NCBI RefSeq assembly: GCF_014655295.1
Contig: NZ_BNBI01000005.1
Location: forward strand, 186,001 to 250,000
Source of the DNA: Streptomyces fumanus
GTDB lineage: Bacteria; Actinomycetota; Actinomycetes; Streptomycetales; Streptomycetaceae
Reading direction: 5' to 3'
DNA: 64,000 nucleotides
Made by a program: the position numbers and the translations under genes. Positions within the stretch are counted from its first letter, which is position 1. Each line of letters starts with the position of its first letter. The notes under the pieces are model-generated. The model did no database searches, was not told the origin of the DNA, and saw nothing but the letters and a program-made list of their open reading frames with translations. Of this stretch, positions 23,692-32,036 are shown in pieces.

Positions 23692-23949
23692 CGTCGCCAC
23701 TCCATCGCGCACACTCACAGTGAACGGTGTGTCACTTGGGGGCCAGCGTAGTGCGTCCCCGGCCTCCCGCGGACCCGAACTCCGCGGTGCGCGGAACCCG
23801 GCGGGCGCACGGTATCTCGAACGGGAGCGACGTGCGGGAAAGAAGTGCGCCTCCGCACACTTGACGTCCGCATGTGGCGCGGCGTCAGAATCTGTTTGTT
23901 GTCGATTGGTTGTGAGTATTTCTGTTCTAGTCCCTGATGAGGGAGAGTC
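23692..23949. promoter_or_regulatory. Divergent promoter region of the sensor phosphatase and GH2 genes
   Basis: This 258-bp gap is unusually AT-rich in its right third (about 23890-23935), where T-rich runs such as TTGTTGTCGATTGG precede the GH2 ribosome-binding site GGGAGAG. Candidate hexamers for the GH2 promoter exist there but none matches a consensus well. No open frame is seen. Confidence 0.5.
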
Positions 23950-26900
23950 ATGACGGTCACCCGCAGATCGGTTCTGATCACTTCCGCCGCCACCCCGGCG
24001 GCGGGGGCGCTGCTGGGCACCCCGGCGGCCTGGGCCGCGGACCCGGAGGGCCAGGTCGCCGGCCGCCGCGTCGTCCCGTTGCGCGACAACTGGCGTTTCC
24101 TGCTGGCCGACCCGGTCGGTGCCGAGGAGCCCGACGCGGTCCCCGCCGATCCCGGCCACGACGACACGGACTGGCGCCGGGTCGCCGTCCCGCACGACTG
24201 GAGCATCGAGCGGACGCCCACCACCGAGCACGGCACCACCAGCGGAACCGGCTTCCTGCCGGGTGGCCTGGGCTGGTACCGCCTGGCCTTCACGCTGCCG
24301 CCCGCGCTCGCGGGCAAGCGGATCTCGGTCGAGTTCGACGGCGTCTACATGGACGCGTTCGTGTACTGCAACGGCACACAGGCCGGTCGTCACCCGTACG
24401 GGTACACCGGGTTCGCCGTCGACCTCACCGGCCTGGTGCACACCGACGGGCGTACCGAGAACGTCCTCGCCGTCCGGGTCCGCAACCGGCTGCCCAGCAG
24501 CCGCTGGTACTCCGGCAGCGGCATCTACCGCGAGGCCCGCCTGGTCGTCACCGAACCGGTGCACGTGCGGCGCTGGGGCACGTACGTCACCACCCCCGAG
24601 GTCACCGACGGGCGGGCCGTCGTCCGGGTGGCGACCACGGTGGTCAACGCCTCCGGCACCGCCCGCGAGGTGGAGATCCGCTCGGCGGTGGTGGACCCCG
24701 ACGGGCGCACCGTGGCCCGCGCCGCCTCCACCGTCACCGTCGGCGCCGACGAGCGCGCCGAGACCCATGAACTCACCGTCGCCCGGCCGCGCCGCTGGGA
24801 CTTCGCGGCCCCGCACCGCTACACCCTGCGCACCGAACTGCGCGTCGGCGGCCGGACGGTGGACACGTACACCACCCCGTTCGGCATCCGCACCGTGCGG
24901 ATCGACCCGGAGGAGGGCTTCTTCCTCAACGGCGCGCACGCCAAGCTCAAGGGCGTCGACCTGCACCACGACCTCGGCGCGCTCGGCGCCGCCGTCAGCG
25001 CGGACGCGGTCCGCCGGCAGATGACGATCATGAAGTCGATGGGCGTCAACGCCCTGCGCACCGCGCACAACCCGCCCGCCCCCGAGGTGATCGACGTCTG
25101 CGAGGAGCTGGGCATCGTGCTGCTCGTCGAGGCGTTCGACTGCTGGCGCACCGGCAAGAACCGGTACGACTACGGCCGGTTCTTCGACGAGTGGTGCGAG
25201 ACGGACGCCACCGAGATGGTCCTCGCGGCCCGCAACTCACCCGCCGTGATCATGTGGTCCATCGGCAACGAGATCCCCGACTCCACCTCCACCGCCGGGC
25301 TCGCCATGGCCGACCGGATCATCGCCGCGATAAAAGCGGCCGACGACACCCGGCCGCTGGTCATCGGCTCCGACAAGTACCGCAGGCTGCCCGCCAAGGG
25401 CTCCGCGGCCGACCTGATGCTGGCCAAGCTGGACGGCCTCGGCCTGAACTACAACACCGCCAAGTCGGTGGACGACCTGCACGCGGCCTACCCCCACCTG
25501 TTCCTCTTCGAGTCCGAGTCCTCCTCGGAGACCTCCACGCGCGGCGCGTACCAGGAGCCCGAGCACCTCAACACCGGCGAGAACCACACGCCGGGGAAGC
25601 GGGCCACCTCCTCGTACGACAACAACCTCGCGTCCTGGACGATGAGCGGCGAGTACGGCCACAAGAAGGACCGGGACCGCACGTGGTTCACCGGGCAGTT
25701 CCTGTGGTCCGGCATCGACTACATCGGGGAGCCGACGCCGTACGACGTCTTCCCGGTCAAGGCGTCCTTCTTCGGCGCGGTCGACACCGCGGGCTTCCCC
25801 AAGGACATGTACCACCTCTTCCGCAGCCAGTGGACCGAGGAACCGATGGTCCACCTGGTGCCGATGACCTGGAACCACGCCGAGGGGGACACCGTCGAGG
25901 TCTGGGCGTACGCCAATGCCGACACCGTCGAGCTGTTCCTGAACGGACGCTCGCTCGGGGTGCGCCGGTTCGACACCAAGAAGACCGTGGACGGCCGCAC
26001 CTACCTGGAGACCACCGAGGCCACCGGCGACGACAAGACCTTCACCTCCGGGCCCTACCCGGGCAGTTACACCAGCCCCAACGGCAGCGCCGGCAAGCTC
26101 CACCTGACCTGGCGGGTGCCGTTCGAGCCGGGCGAGCTGAAGGCCGTCGCCCGGCGCGGCGGCGAGACGGTCGCCACCGATGTGCTGCGCACCGCGGGCG
26201 AGCCGTACGCGGTGCGGCTCACGCCCGACCGGAAGTCCCTCGCCGCCGACGGGCGTGCCCTGGTCTTCGTCACCGCCGAGGTGGTCGACCGGCACGGCGT
26301 GGTGGTGCCGGACGCCGGGCACCTGATCTCCTTCGACGTGACCGGCGGCTCGCTGGCCGGGCTCGACAACGGCCGCCAGGAGAGCGCCGAGCGCTACCAG
26401 GCCAGCACCCGCACGGCCTTCCACGGCAAGGCCCTCGCCATCGTCCGCTCCGGCACCCGCGCCGGGACGCTGAAGGTGACCGCCCGCGCCGAGGGGCTGC
26501 GCACCGGCACGGCCACCGTGCGCGCCGAGCGGGCCGCCGACCGCGCCGGCACGCCCGCCCCGGAGTTCGCCCCGGACCTCCCGGCGCCCGTGGCGTACCC
26601 GCACGCGGACGCCAGTTACTCCGGGCGCCCGGACACCCTCCCGGCCGCCGTGCTCGACGGCGACCCGGCGACCGGCTGGTCCAACGGCTTTTACAAGGAG
26701 GCCACCGCCCTGCTGCCCGCCTTCGACGGGGCCCGCCCCGAGGACTGGCTCTCGGTGGACTACGGCCGGACCCGCCGCTTCGACCGGATCGAGGTCTCCT
26801 TCACCACCGACGCCGGCCACACCCTGCCCGCCGCGGTACGGGTCGAGGTGTTCACCGGCCGGGGCTGGCGGCCGGCCGAGGGCGTGCGCACCGACTGGGC

Positions 26901-27039
26901 CACCGCCTCCGACGAACCCACGGTCGTCCGCTTCGACGCGGTGCGCGGCTCCCGCGTCCGGCTCACCCTGACCAGCCGGTACCCCGGCGAGGCCCGGGGC
27001 GCGATCCGCGTCAGCCGCCTGGCGGCGCCGGCCGCCTGA
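23950..27039 (+). CDS. Exported glycoside hydrolase family 2 protein (beta-galactosidase-like) with C-terminal discoidin-type module
   Basis: 1029 aa, ATG at 23950 with GGGAGAG upstream. The N-terminus TRRSVLITSAATPAAGALLG ends in AWA and fits a twin-arginine export signal. GH2 sugar-binding and Ig-like domains follow (WRFLLADPVG; HDWSIERTP; GWYRLAFTLP), then the TIM barrel with acid/base Glu441 (IGNEIPDS). Glu521 in FESES is a candidate nucleophile. A DUF4982-like part follows (WNHAEGDTVEVWAYANADTVELFLNG), then an invasin/Big-like domain (about 750-860) and an F5/8-type carbohydrate-binding module (about 880-1025). Substrate is probably a plant or microbial beta-galactoside; the modules suggest polymer binding. 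Confidence 0.88.
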   Translation: MTVTRRSVLITSAATPAAGALLGTPAAWAADPEGQVAGRRVVPLRDNWRFLLADPVGAEEPDAVPADPGHDDTDWRRVAVPHDWSIERTPTTEHGTTSGTGFLPGGLGWYRLAFTLPPALAGKRISVEFDGVYMDAFVYCNGTQAGRHPYGYTGFAVDLTGLVHTDGRTENVLAVRVRNRLPSSRWYSGSGIYREARLVVTEPVHVRRWGTYVTTPEVTDGRAVVRVATTVVNASGTAREVEIRSAVVDPDGRTVARAASTVTVGADERAETHELTVARPRRWDFAAPHRYTLRTELRVGGRTVDTYTTPFGIRTVRIDPEEGFFLNGAHAKLKGVDLHHDLGALGAAVSADAVRRQMTIMKSMGVNALRTAHNPPAPEVIDVCEELGIVLLVEAFDCWRTGKNRYDYGRFFDEWCETDATEMVLAARNSPAVIMWSIGNEIPDSTSTAGLAMADRIIAAIKAADDTRPLVIGSDKYRRLPAKGSAADLMLAKLDGLGLNYNTAKSVDDLHAAYPHLFLFESESSSETSTRGAYQEPEHLNTGENHTPGKRATSSYDNNLASWTMSGEYGHKKDRDRTWFTGQFLWSGIDYIGEPTPYDVFPVKASFFGAVDTAGFPKDMYHLFRSQWTEEPMVHLVPMTWNHAEGDTVEVWAYANADTVELFLNGRSLGVRRFDTKKTVDGRTYLETTEATGDDKTFTSGPYPGSYTSPNGSAGKLHLTWRVPFEPGELKAVARRGGETVATDVLRTAGEPYAVRLTPDRKSLAADGRALVFVTAEVVDRHGVVVPDAGHLISFDVTGGSLAGLDNGRQESAERYQASTRTAFHGKALAIVRSGTRAGTLKVTARAEGLRTGTATVRAERAADRAGTPAPEFAPDLPAPVAYPHADASYSGRPDTLPAAVLDGDPATGWSNGFYKEATALLPAFDGARPEDWLSVDYGRTRRFDRIEVSFTTDAGHTLPAAVRVEVFTGRGWRPAEGVRTDWATASDEPTVVRFDAVRGSRVRLTLTSRYPGEARGAIRVSRLAAPAA

Positions 27040-27049
27040 CGCACGGGTG

Positions 27050-27086
27050 ACGGTCCGGACGGGAAAACCAGTTCCGTCCGGACCGT
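27050..27086 (+). terminator. Strong hairpin after the GH2 gene
   Basis: A perfect 13-bp stem (ACGGTCCGGACGG / CCGTCCGGACCGT) with an 11-nt A-rich loop begins 10 nt after the stop. The bases after it (TTGACT) may double as the -35 of the GH9 promoter. Confidence 0.75.
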
Positions 27087-27130
27087 TGACTCGCTGTCAT
27101 GACTGCAACAACCATGTCCTGCGTCCCCTT

Positions 27131-27144
27131 TGGGAGCGCTCCCA
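27131..27144. promoter_or_regulatory. cebR box: CebR operator upstream of the GH9 gene
   Basis: TGGGAGCGCTCCCA is a perfect 14-bp palindrome identical to the published CebR site of streptomycetes. CebR is a LacI-family repressor released by cello-oligosaccharides. It lies 48 bp before the GTG at 27193, so the endoglucanase should be induced during cellulose breakdown. Confidence 0.9.
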
Positions 27145-27192
27145 TTTCCCTTTCGGCGAGCGACACCCGCCCCTCCTCCGAGGAGCCCAGAC

Positions 27193-29436
27193 GTGAAAAG
27201 ACGCAGGACCGCGCTGCTCTCCCTGACCGCGCTGCTGGCGACGGCGCTCACCGCGCTGCCCGCCGCACCGGCCGGGGCCGAGGAGACGGAGCAGGTCAAG
27301 AACGGCACCTTCGACAACGGCACCGAGTCCTGGTGGTCGTCGAGCAACGTCACCGCCGGCGTCGAGGACGGCCGGCTCTGCGCCGATGTGCCCGGCGGCA
27401 CCACCAACCGCTGGGACGCGGCGGTCGGCCAGAACGACATCCCGCTCGTCGCGGGGGAGACGTACCGCTTCTCCTTCCAGGCGAACGGCACGCCCGCCGA
27501 CCATGTGGTCCGGGCCGTGGTCGGCCTGTCGGTGTCGCCGTACGACACGTACTACGAGGTGAGTCCGCAGCTCAGCGTCTCCGGCAACAGCTACTCCTAC
27601 ACCTTCACCGCGCCCGTCGACACCGCCCAGGGGCAGGTCGCCTTCCAGGTCGGCGGCAGCGCCGAGCCCTGGCGGTTCTGCGTGGACGACGTCTCGCTGC
27701 TCGGCGGGGTGCCGCCGGAGCAGTACGAGCCCGACACCGGGCCCCGGGTCCGCGTCAACCAGGTCGCCTACCTGCCGTCCGGGCCGAAGAACGCCACCCT
27801 GGTCACCGACGCCACCACCGCCCTGCCCTGGCAGCTCAAGAACGCCGGCGGCACCGTGGTCGCCCGCGGCACCAGCGTGCCGCGCGGCGTGGACGCCTCC
27901 TCCGGGCAGAACGTCCACTCCATCGACTTCGGCCGCTACAAGCAGCGCGGCGAGGGCTACACCCTGGTCGCCGACGGCGAGACCAGCCGGCCCTTCGACA
28001 TCGGCACGGCCGCCTACGACAAGCTGCGCGCCGACGCCGCGAAGTACTACTACACCCAGCGCAGCGGCATCGCCATCCGCGAGGACCTGCGCCCCGGCTA
28101 CGCCCGCCCGGCCGGGCACCTGGGCGTCGCGCCCAACCAGGGCGACACCGACGTGCCCTGCCAGCCCGGCGTCTGCGACTACCGGCTGAACGCCGCCGGC
28201 GGCTGGTACGACGCCGGCGACCACGGCAAGTACGTCGTCAACGGCGGCATCTCCGTGTGGGAGCTGCTGAGCACCTACGAACGCGCCCTGCACGCCCGCA
28301 CCGGCACCCCCGCCGCCTTCCGCGACGGCACGCTCGCCATACCCGAGAGCGGCAACAAGGTGCCCGACCTGCTCGACGAGGTGCGCTGGGAACTGGAGTT
28401 CCTGCTGAAGATGCAGGTGCCCGCCGGGCAGCCGCTGGCCGGCATGGCCCACCACAAGCTGCACGACGAGAACTGGACCGGGCTGCCGCTGCTGCCCAGC
28501 GACGACCCGCAGAAGCGCGAACTGCACCCGCCGACCACCGCCGCCACCCTCAACCTGGCCGCCGCCGCGGCCCAGGCGGCCCGGCTCTACAAGCCCTACG
28601 ACCGGGCGTTCGCCGCGCGGGCCCTGGCCGCCGCGCGCACCGCCTGGGCGGCGGCGCTCGCCCACCCCGACGTCTACGCCGACGAGAACGACGGCGTCGG
28701 CGGCGGCGCCTACCCCGACCGGGACCTTGAGGACGAATTCTACTGGGCCGCCGCCGAGCTGTACCTGACCACCGGTGAGAAGGGCTTCCGCGACCAGGTG
28801 CTGGCCTCCCCGGTGCACACCGCCGACATCTTCGGCCCGACCGGCTTCGACTGGGGCCGCACCGCCGCCGCGGCCCGCCTCGACCTCGCCACCGTGCCCA
28901 GCAGGCTGCCCGGCCGCGACCAGGTGCGCCGCTCCGTCGTCCGGGGCGCCGACCGCTACCTGGCCACCCTCAAGGACCACCCGTACGGGATGCCGTACGC
29001 CCCCGCGAACAACGTCTACGACTGGGGGTCCAGCCACCAGGTCCTCAACAACGCGGTCGTCCTCGCCACCGCCTACGACATCACCGGCGGCGCCAAGTAC
29101 CGTGACGGAGCCGTCCAGAGCATGGACTACGTCCTGGGCCGCAACGCCCTGAACATCTCCTACGTCACCGGCTACGGCGAGGTCAACGCCCACAACCAGC
29201 ACAGCCGCTGGTACGCCCACCAGCTCGAACCCTCGCTGCCCAACCCGCCGGCCGGCACCCTGTCCGGCGGACCGAACTCCAGCATCCAGGACCCCGTCGC
29301 GCAGGCGAAGCTCCAGGGCTGCGTCGGGCAGTTCTGCTACATCGACGACATCCAGTCCTGGTCGACCAACGAGACGGCCATCAACTGGAACGCGGCCCTG
29401 GCCCGGATGGCCGCCTTCGTCGCCGACCAGGGCTGA
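27193..29436 (+). CDS. Secreted glycoside hydrolase family 9 endoglucanase (CBM4_9-Ig-GH9)
   Basis: 747 aa from a GTG at 27193 with GGAG 9 nt upstream. A signal peptide ([28 protein letters not shown]) gives secretion. Residues about 33-172 look like a CBM4/9 ([26 protein letters not shown]). Residues about 183-270 are the CelD_N Ig-like domain ([19 protein letters not shown]). From about 275 comes the GH9 (alpha/alpha)6 barrel with catalytic-base motif [17 protein letters not shown] (Asp near 337-340) and acid Glu near 726 ([14 protein letters not shown]). It hydrolyses beta-1,4-glucan. A perfect CebR box lies upstream, tying it to the cello-oligosaccharide regulon. Confidence 0.93.
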   Translation: MKRRRTALLSLTALLATALTALPAAPAGAEETEQVKNGTFDNGTESWWSSSNVTAGVEDGRLCADVPGGTTNRWDAAVGQNDIPLVAGETYRFSFQANGTPADHVVRAVVGLSVSPYDTYYEVSPQLSVSGNSYSYTFTAPVDTAQGQVAFQVGGSAEPWRFCVDDVSLLGGVPPEQYEPDTGPRVRVNQVAYLPSGPKNATLVTDATTALPWQLKNAGGTVVARGTSVPRGVDASSGQNVHSIDFGRYKQRGEGYTLVADGETSRPFDIGTAAYDKLRADAAKYYYTQRSGIAIREDLRPGYARPAGHLGVAPNQGDTDVPCQPGVCDYRLNAAGGWYDAGDHGKYVVNGGISVWELLSTYERALHARTGTPAAFRDGTLAIPESGNKVPDLLDEVRWELEFLLKMQVPAGQPLAGMAHHKLHDENWTGLPLLPSDDPQKRELHPPTTAATLNLAAAAAQAARLYKPYDRAFAARALAAARTAWAAALAHPDVYADENDGVGGGAYPDRDLEDEFYWAAAELYLTTGEKGFRDQVLASPVHTADIFGPTGFDWGRTAAAARLDLATVPSRLPGRDQVRRSVVRGADRYLATLKDHPYGMPYAPANNVYDWGSSHQVLNNAVVLATAYDITGGAKYRDGAVQSMDYVLGRNALNISYVTGYGEVNAHNQHSRWYAHQLEPSLPNPPAGTLSGGPNSSIQDPVAQAKLQGCVGQFCYIDDIQSWSTNETAINWNAALARMAAFVADQG

Positions 29437-29460
29437 CCCCCCTTCCGGCCACGCCTCCCC

Positions 29461-29521
29461 GGTACCCCTCGGTAACCGACCTGACCTGCGGCTATTTACG
29501 GGTCAGTACCCGAGCGGTACC
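29461..29521. promoter_or_regulatory. Imperfect 21-nt inverted repeat over the promoter of the toxin-antitoxin pair
   Basis: Arms 29461-29481 and 29501-29521 match at 17 of 21 positions (GGTACC-x-CTCGG... / ...CCGAG-x-GGTACC) around a 19-nt loop. The right arm overlaps the candidate -10 of the antitoxin gene. RHH antitoxins bind such dyads to repress their own operon. It could also fold as a hairpin at the end of the GH9 transcript. Confidence 0.55.
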
Positions 29522-29523
29522 GT
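29518..29523 (+). promoter_or_regulatory. -10 element TACCGT of a leaderless antitoxin transcript
   Basis: TACCGT is 7 nt before the ATG at 29531. The GGGAGG between them is too close (1 nt) to act as a Shine-Dalgarno, so leaderless initiation at 29531 is more likely than the GTG at 29522. Confidence 0.5.
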
Positions 29524-29530
29524 GGGAGGC

Positions 29531-29776
29531 ATGCCAGCCCTGAACGTGGAGTTCAGCGACCGCGAACTCGACGACCTGCGCCAGATCGCCAAGGAACGCG
29601 GTACGTCGATGAAGGCCCTGGTCCGGCAGGCCGCCGCCGCCGACATCGCGCGGCACCGGGCGCTGCAGGAGGGCGCCGAGGCGTTCCGCCGCTTCTTCCA
29701 GGACCACGCCGGGGAGTTCGCCGCGGCCTTCCCCGACGACGAGCCGCCCGCCCCGGACGAGGGCCGGGCCGCCTGA
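29531..29776 (+). CDS. Ribbon-helix-helix antitoxin-like protein
   Basis: 81 aa, ATG at 29531. The first 45 residues (NVEFSDRELDDLRQIAKERGTSMKALVRQ) have the beta strand-helix-helix pattern of CopG/Arc-type ribbon-helix-helix repressors. The C-terminal half is acidic (FPDDEPPAPDEGR) and would be free to wrap a toxin. The stop is 3 bp from the start of the Fic/Doc-like gene, the standard antitoxin-then-toxin layout. A dyad over the promoter supports autorepression. The antitoxin role is inferred from context and fold. Confidence 0.75.
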   Translation: MPALNVEFSDRELDDLRQIAKERGTSMKALVRQAAAADIARHRALQEGAEAFRRFFQDHAGEFAAAFPDDEPPAPDEGRAA

Positions 29777-29779
29777 CCC

Positions 29780-30157
29780 ATGGCGGCGGTCATCCACATC
29801 GACGTGCCCTGGCTGCTCCAGCGCTACGAGGACGTGCTGCCCGGCCGGCCCGCGGTCGGCGACCTCTCCGCGCTGGTCGCCGCCGTCGCCCGGCACCGCG
29901 TCGACCCGCCCCGCCCCGGCGTGGCCGCCGACCCCGCCTGGCGGGCCGCCGCCCTGCTGCACACCCTCGCCGTGCTCAAGCCGCTGCCGTCGGCCAACGC
30001 CCGGTTCGCCTGCGCGACCGCCGTCGCCTACCTGTCCGTCTGCGGCGCCGCCGTCGACCCGCCGCGCGGCGCGCTGGCCGGGCTCGCCCGCGACCTGATG
30101 TCCGGCGCGGCCGACGTCTACCGGGCGGCCGACCGGCTGCGGTCCTGGCAGATCTGA
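29780..30157 (+). CDS. Fic/Doc-family toxin-like protein with degenerate motif
   Basis: 125 aa, ATG at 29780, 3 bp after the antitoxin stop, so probably translationally coupled. The region HTLAVLKPLPSANARFACAT (61-80) aligns with the Fic/Doc core, normally H-x-F-x-D/E-A/G-N-K-R. Here it reads K67-P-L-P-S-A-N73-A-R75. The anchor Asn and Arg are kept, but the catalytic His is Lys67, the Asp is Ser71 and the Lys is Ala74. The helix after it (FACATAVAYLSVCG) fits Doc length and pattern. Doc phosphorylates EF-Tu, Fic proteins AMPylate targets. This version may be inactive, altered in chemistry, or use His61. Confidence 0.65.
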   Translation: MAAVIHIDVPWLLQRYEDVLPGRPAVGDLSALVAAVARHRVDPPRPGVAADPAWRAAALLHTLAVLKPLPSANARFACATAVAYLSVCGAAVDPPRGALAGLARDLMSGAADVYRAADRLRSWQI

Positions 30158-30234
30158 CACCGGGTCGGCGGGCGCCGCCGCAACGGCCGGTGTCAGACGT
30201 TCCGTCAGTAGGCGGATGTCTTCGAGAACGCTTG

Positions 30235-30264
30235 TTGACCATCCGCGGTTCGTGCCAGAGTGAT
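30235..30264 (+). promoter_or_regulatory. Candidate promoter of the sigma-like/ricin gene
   Basis: TTGACC (30235-30240) is followed after about 16-17 nt by an AGAGTG-type -10, giving a leader of about 110 nt before the GTG at 30378. The -35 matches the streptomycete vegetative consensus, the -10 is weak. The rest of the 220-bp gap holds nothing recognised. Confidence 0.4.
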
Positions 30265-30377
30265 GCCCCCGCGCGGGGGGTGGCGGCCGGGTGTCGCACG
30301 CGCCTTGAGGAACCGGGTCCGCTTCCCGGGCGGCCAGCGATCCCGACTGCCGTGCGCGTGGGAAGGAACCCGACCCA

Positions 30378-31985
30378 GTGCCCACCCCCCACCCCCCTCG
30401 TCCGCTCGACCCCCCGCCCGGCGGGGACCCCGGGGAGTCCGACGATTCCCTGGCCGGCCGGCTCCGCGGCCACCCGGAGAGCGAGGCCGCCCACGCCGTG
30501 GCGCTGCTCACCGCGCGGCACTGGCGGCCGGCCCACGACTACGCGGCCGTCTGCCTGGCCACCGCCTCCGAGACCGCCGCGATGGTCACCGCCGCCGCCT
30601 TCCGCCGGGTGCTGGACCGGCTCGCCGAGGGCGAACCGGCCGCCGCCCTGCGGCCCCGGCTGCTGGTCGCCGTCCGCGACACGGTCCGGCAGTGGGCCGC
30701 CGACGAGCGGATCACCGGCGCCCTGCCGCAGTTGCTCCGGCCCGCGGGCGGACGCGGGATGCGCGCGGCCGGGTCCCTGATACCCGACAACCGCGCGCTG
30801 GCCGCCCGCGCCTTCGCCGCGCTGCCCGGCCCCGCCCGCTGCCTGCTCTGGCACACCGAGGTCGAGGCCGAACCCCTCCACGTCCCCGCCGAGCTGCTCG
30901 GCCTGGACCCCGAGACCGCCGCCGCGACCCTCGCCCAGGCCCGGGAGACGTTCCGCGAGGGCTGCGTCCACGCCCATCTGCACCTCGCGCCCGGCGGCGA
31001 CTGCCGCTTCTACAACCGGCTCCTCGACGTCCAGATCCGCCGGGGCGGCCCCCTGCTCCCCGATGTCCAGGACCACCTGGCGCACTGCCGGCACTGCCGG
31101 AACGCGGCCGAGCAGCTCGGCCACTTCGGCGGCGGGCTCGGCACCCTGCTCGCCGAGGCCGTGCTCGGCTGGGGCGCCCGCCGCTACCTCGACTCCCGGC
31201 CCGGCCGCGCCGCCCGCCCCGGCGCCGCCCGGCACCGGGGCGGGCGCCCCGGCCTGCTGGCCCGCGTCCCGGTCCCCGCCCGGCGTGCCCCCGGCGGGGC
31301 GCGCTCGGCCCGCTCGGTGCTCCGCGGGGTCGGCGCCGCCTCGGCGGGCGTGCTGGTGACCGCCCTGGTCATCGGCGTCTGGTCCTACGACGGGGGCCGC
31401 GCCGACCCCACCGCCTCCACCGGCGCCGCCGACCGCGCCGGTGGCTCGCCGGGGGCCGCCGCGCCGGCCCCGACCGGACCGGCCGGACTGCCCGCCGCGC
31501 CGGGGCAGACCCGGGTGCGCAACGCCGCCGCCGGGCTCTGCCTGGACGTGCGGGGCGCGCCCCGGGCCGGGGCGGGGGCGAGGCTGGCGGGGTGCTCGGC
31601 GGAGCTCACCCAGCAGTGGATCCGGGAGGACGACGGGCTGCTGCGGTCGGTGGCCGACCCCGGGCTCTGCCTGGACTCCCGGGCCGACGCCGGGGTCGTC
31701 GTGCTGGGCACCTGCGCGGGGGAGGGCACCGGCCGGGGCGCCGACGTGCGGTACGCGCTGACCGCCCGGGAGGAACTCGTGCCCCGCTGGGACCCGCGGC
31801 TCGCCCTCGCCCCGGCCACCGGCGACCCGGACGCCGACGTGGTGGTCCGGGTGCGGGACGGCTCGGCCGCCCAGCGCTGGACCACCGATCCGGCGCCGGC
31901 GGCCTCCGGTTCGCTGTCGATGGCGGGCACCGGGACGCGGGCCGCGCGGCCCGTGCGCCGGGCGGGCGCGGGGCACCCGGGCTGA
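30378..31985 (+). CDS. Sigma-factor-like / zinc-finger / TM / ricin-lectin fusion protein
   Basis: 535 aa, GTG at 30378 with GGAAGGAA 11 nt upstream. Residues about 40-200 resemble an ECF-like sigma region (LTARHWRPAHDYAAVCL, ALRPRLLVAVRDTVRQWAADERI) with a helical FAALPGPARCLLWHTEVE segment. Residues about 230-245 hold an anti-sigma-type zinc motif (HLAHCRHCRNAAEQL). One transmembrane helix (about 313-335, GAASAGVLVTALVIGVWSY) and an Ala/Pro linker lead to an extracellular ricin-type beta-trefoil (about 375-505; NAAAGLCLDVRG, CSAELTQQWIREDDGLLRS, CLDSRADAGVVVLGTC). This suggests a membrane receptor that binds glycans outside and carries a regulatory domain inside. Confidence 0.75.
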   Translation: MPTPHPPRPLDPPPGGDPGESDDSLAGRLRGHPESEAAHAVALLTARHWRPAHDYAAVCLATASETAAMVTAAAFRRVLDRLAEGEPAAALRPRLLVAVRDTVRQWAADERITGALPQLLRPAGGRGMRAAGSLIPDNRALAARAFAALPGPARCLLWHTEVEAEPLHVPAELLGLDPETAAATLAQARETFREGCVHAHLHLAPGGDCRFYNRLLDVQIRRGGPLLPDVQDHLAHCRHCRNAAEQLGHFGGGLGTLLAEAVLGWGARRYLDSRPGRAARPGAARHRGGRPGLLARVPVPARRAPGGARSARSVLRGVGAASAGVLVTALVIGVWSYDGGRADPTASTGAADRAGGSPGAAAPAPTGPAGLPAAPGQTRVRNAAAGLCLDVRGAPRAGAGARLAGCSAELTQQWIREDDGLLRSVADPGLCLDSRADAGVVVLGTCAGEGTGRGADVRYALTAREELVPRWDPRLALAPATGDPDADVVVRVRDGSAAQRWTTDPAPAASGSLSMAGTGTRAARPVRRAGAGHPG

Positions 31986-32036
31986 CCCGCGCGGGCGGTG
32001 CCGCCCGCCGACCGGTACCGGCCGCCCGGCCCGGGG

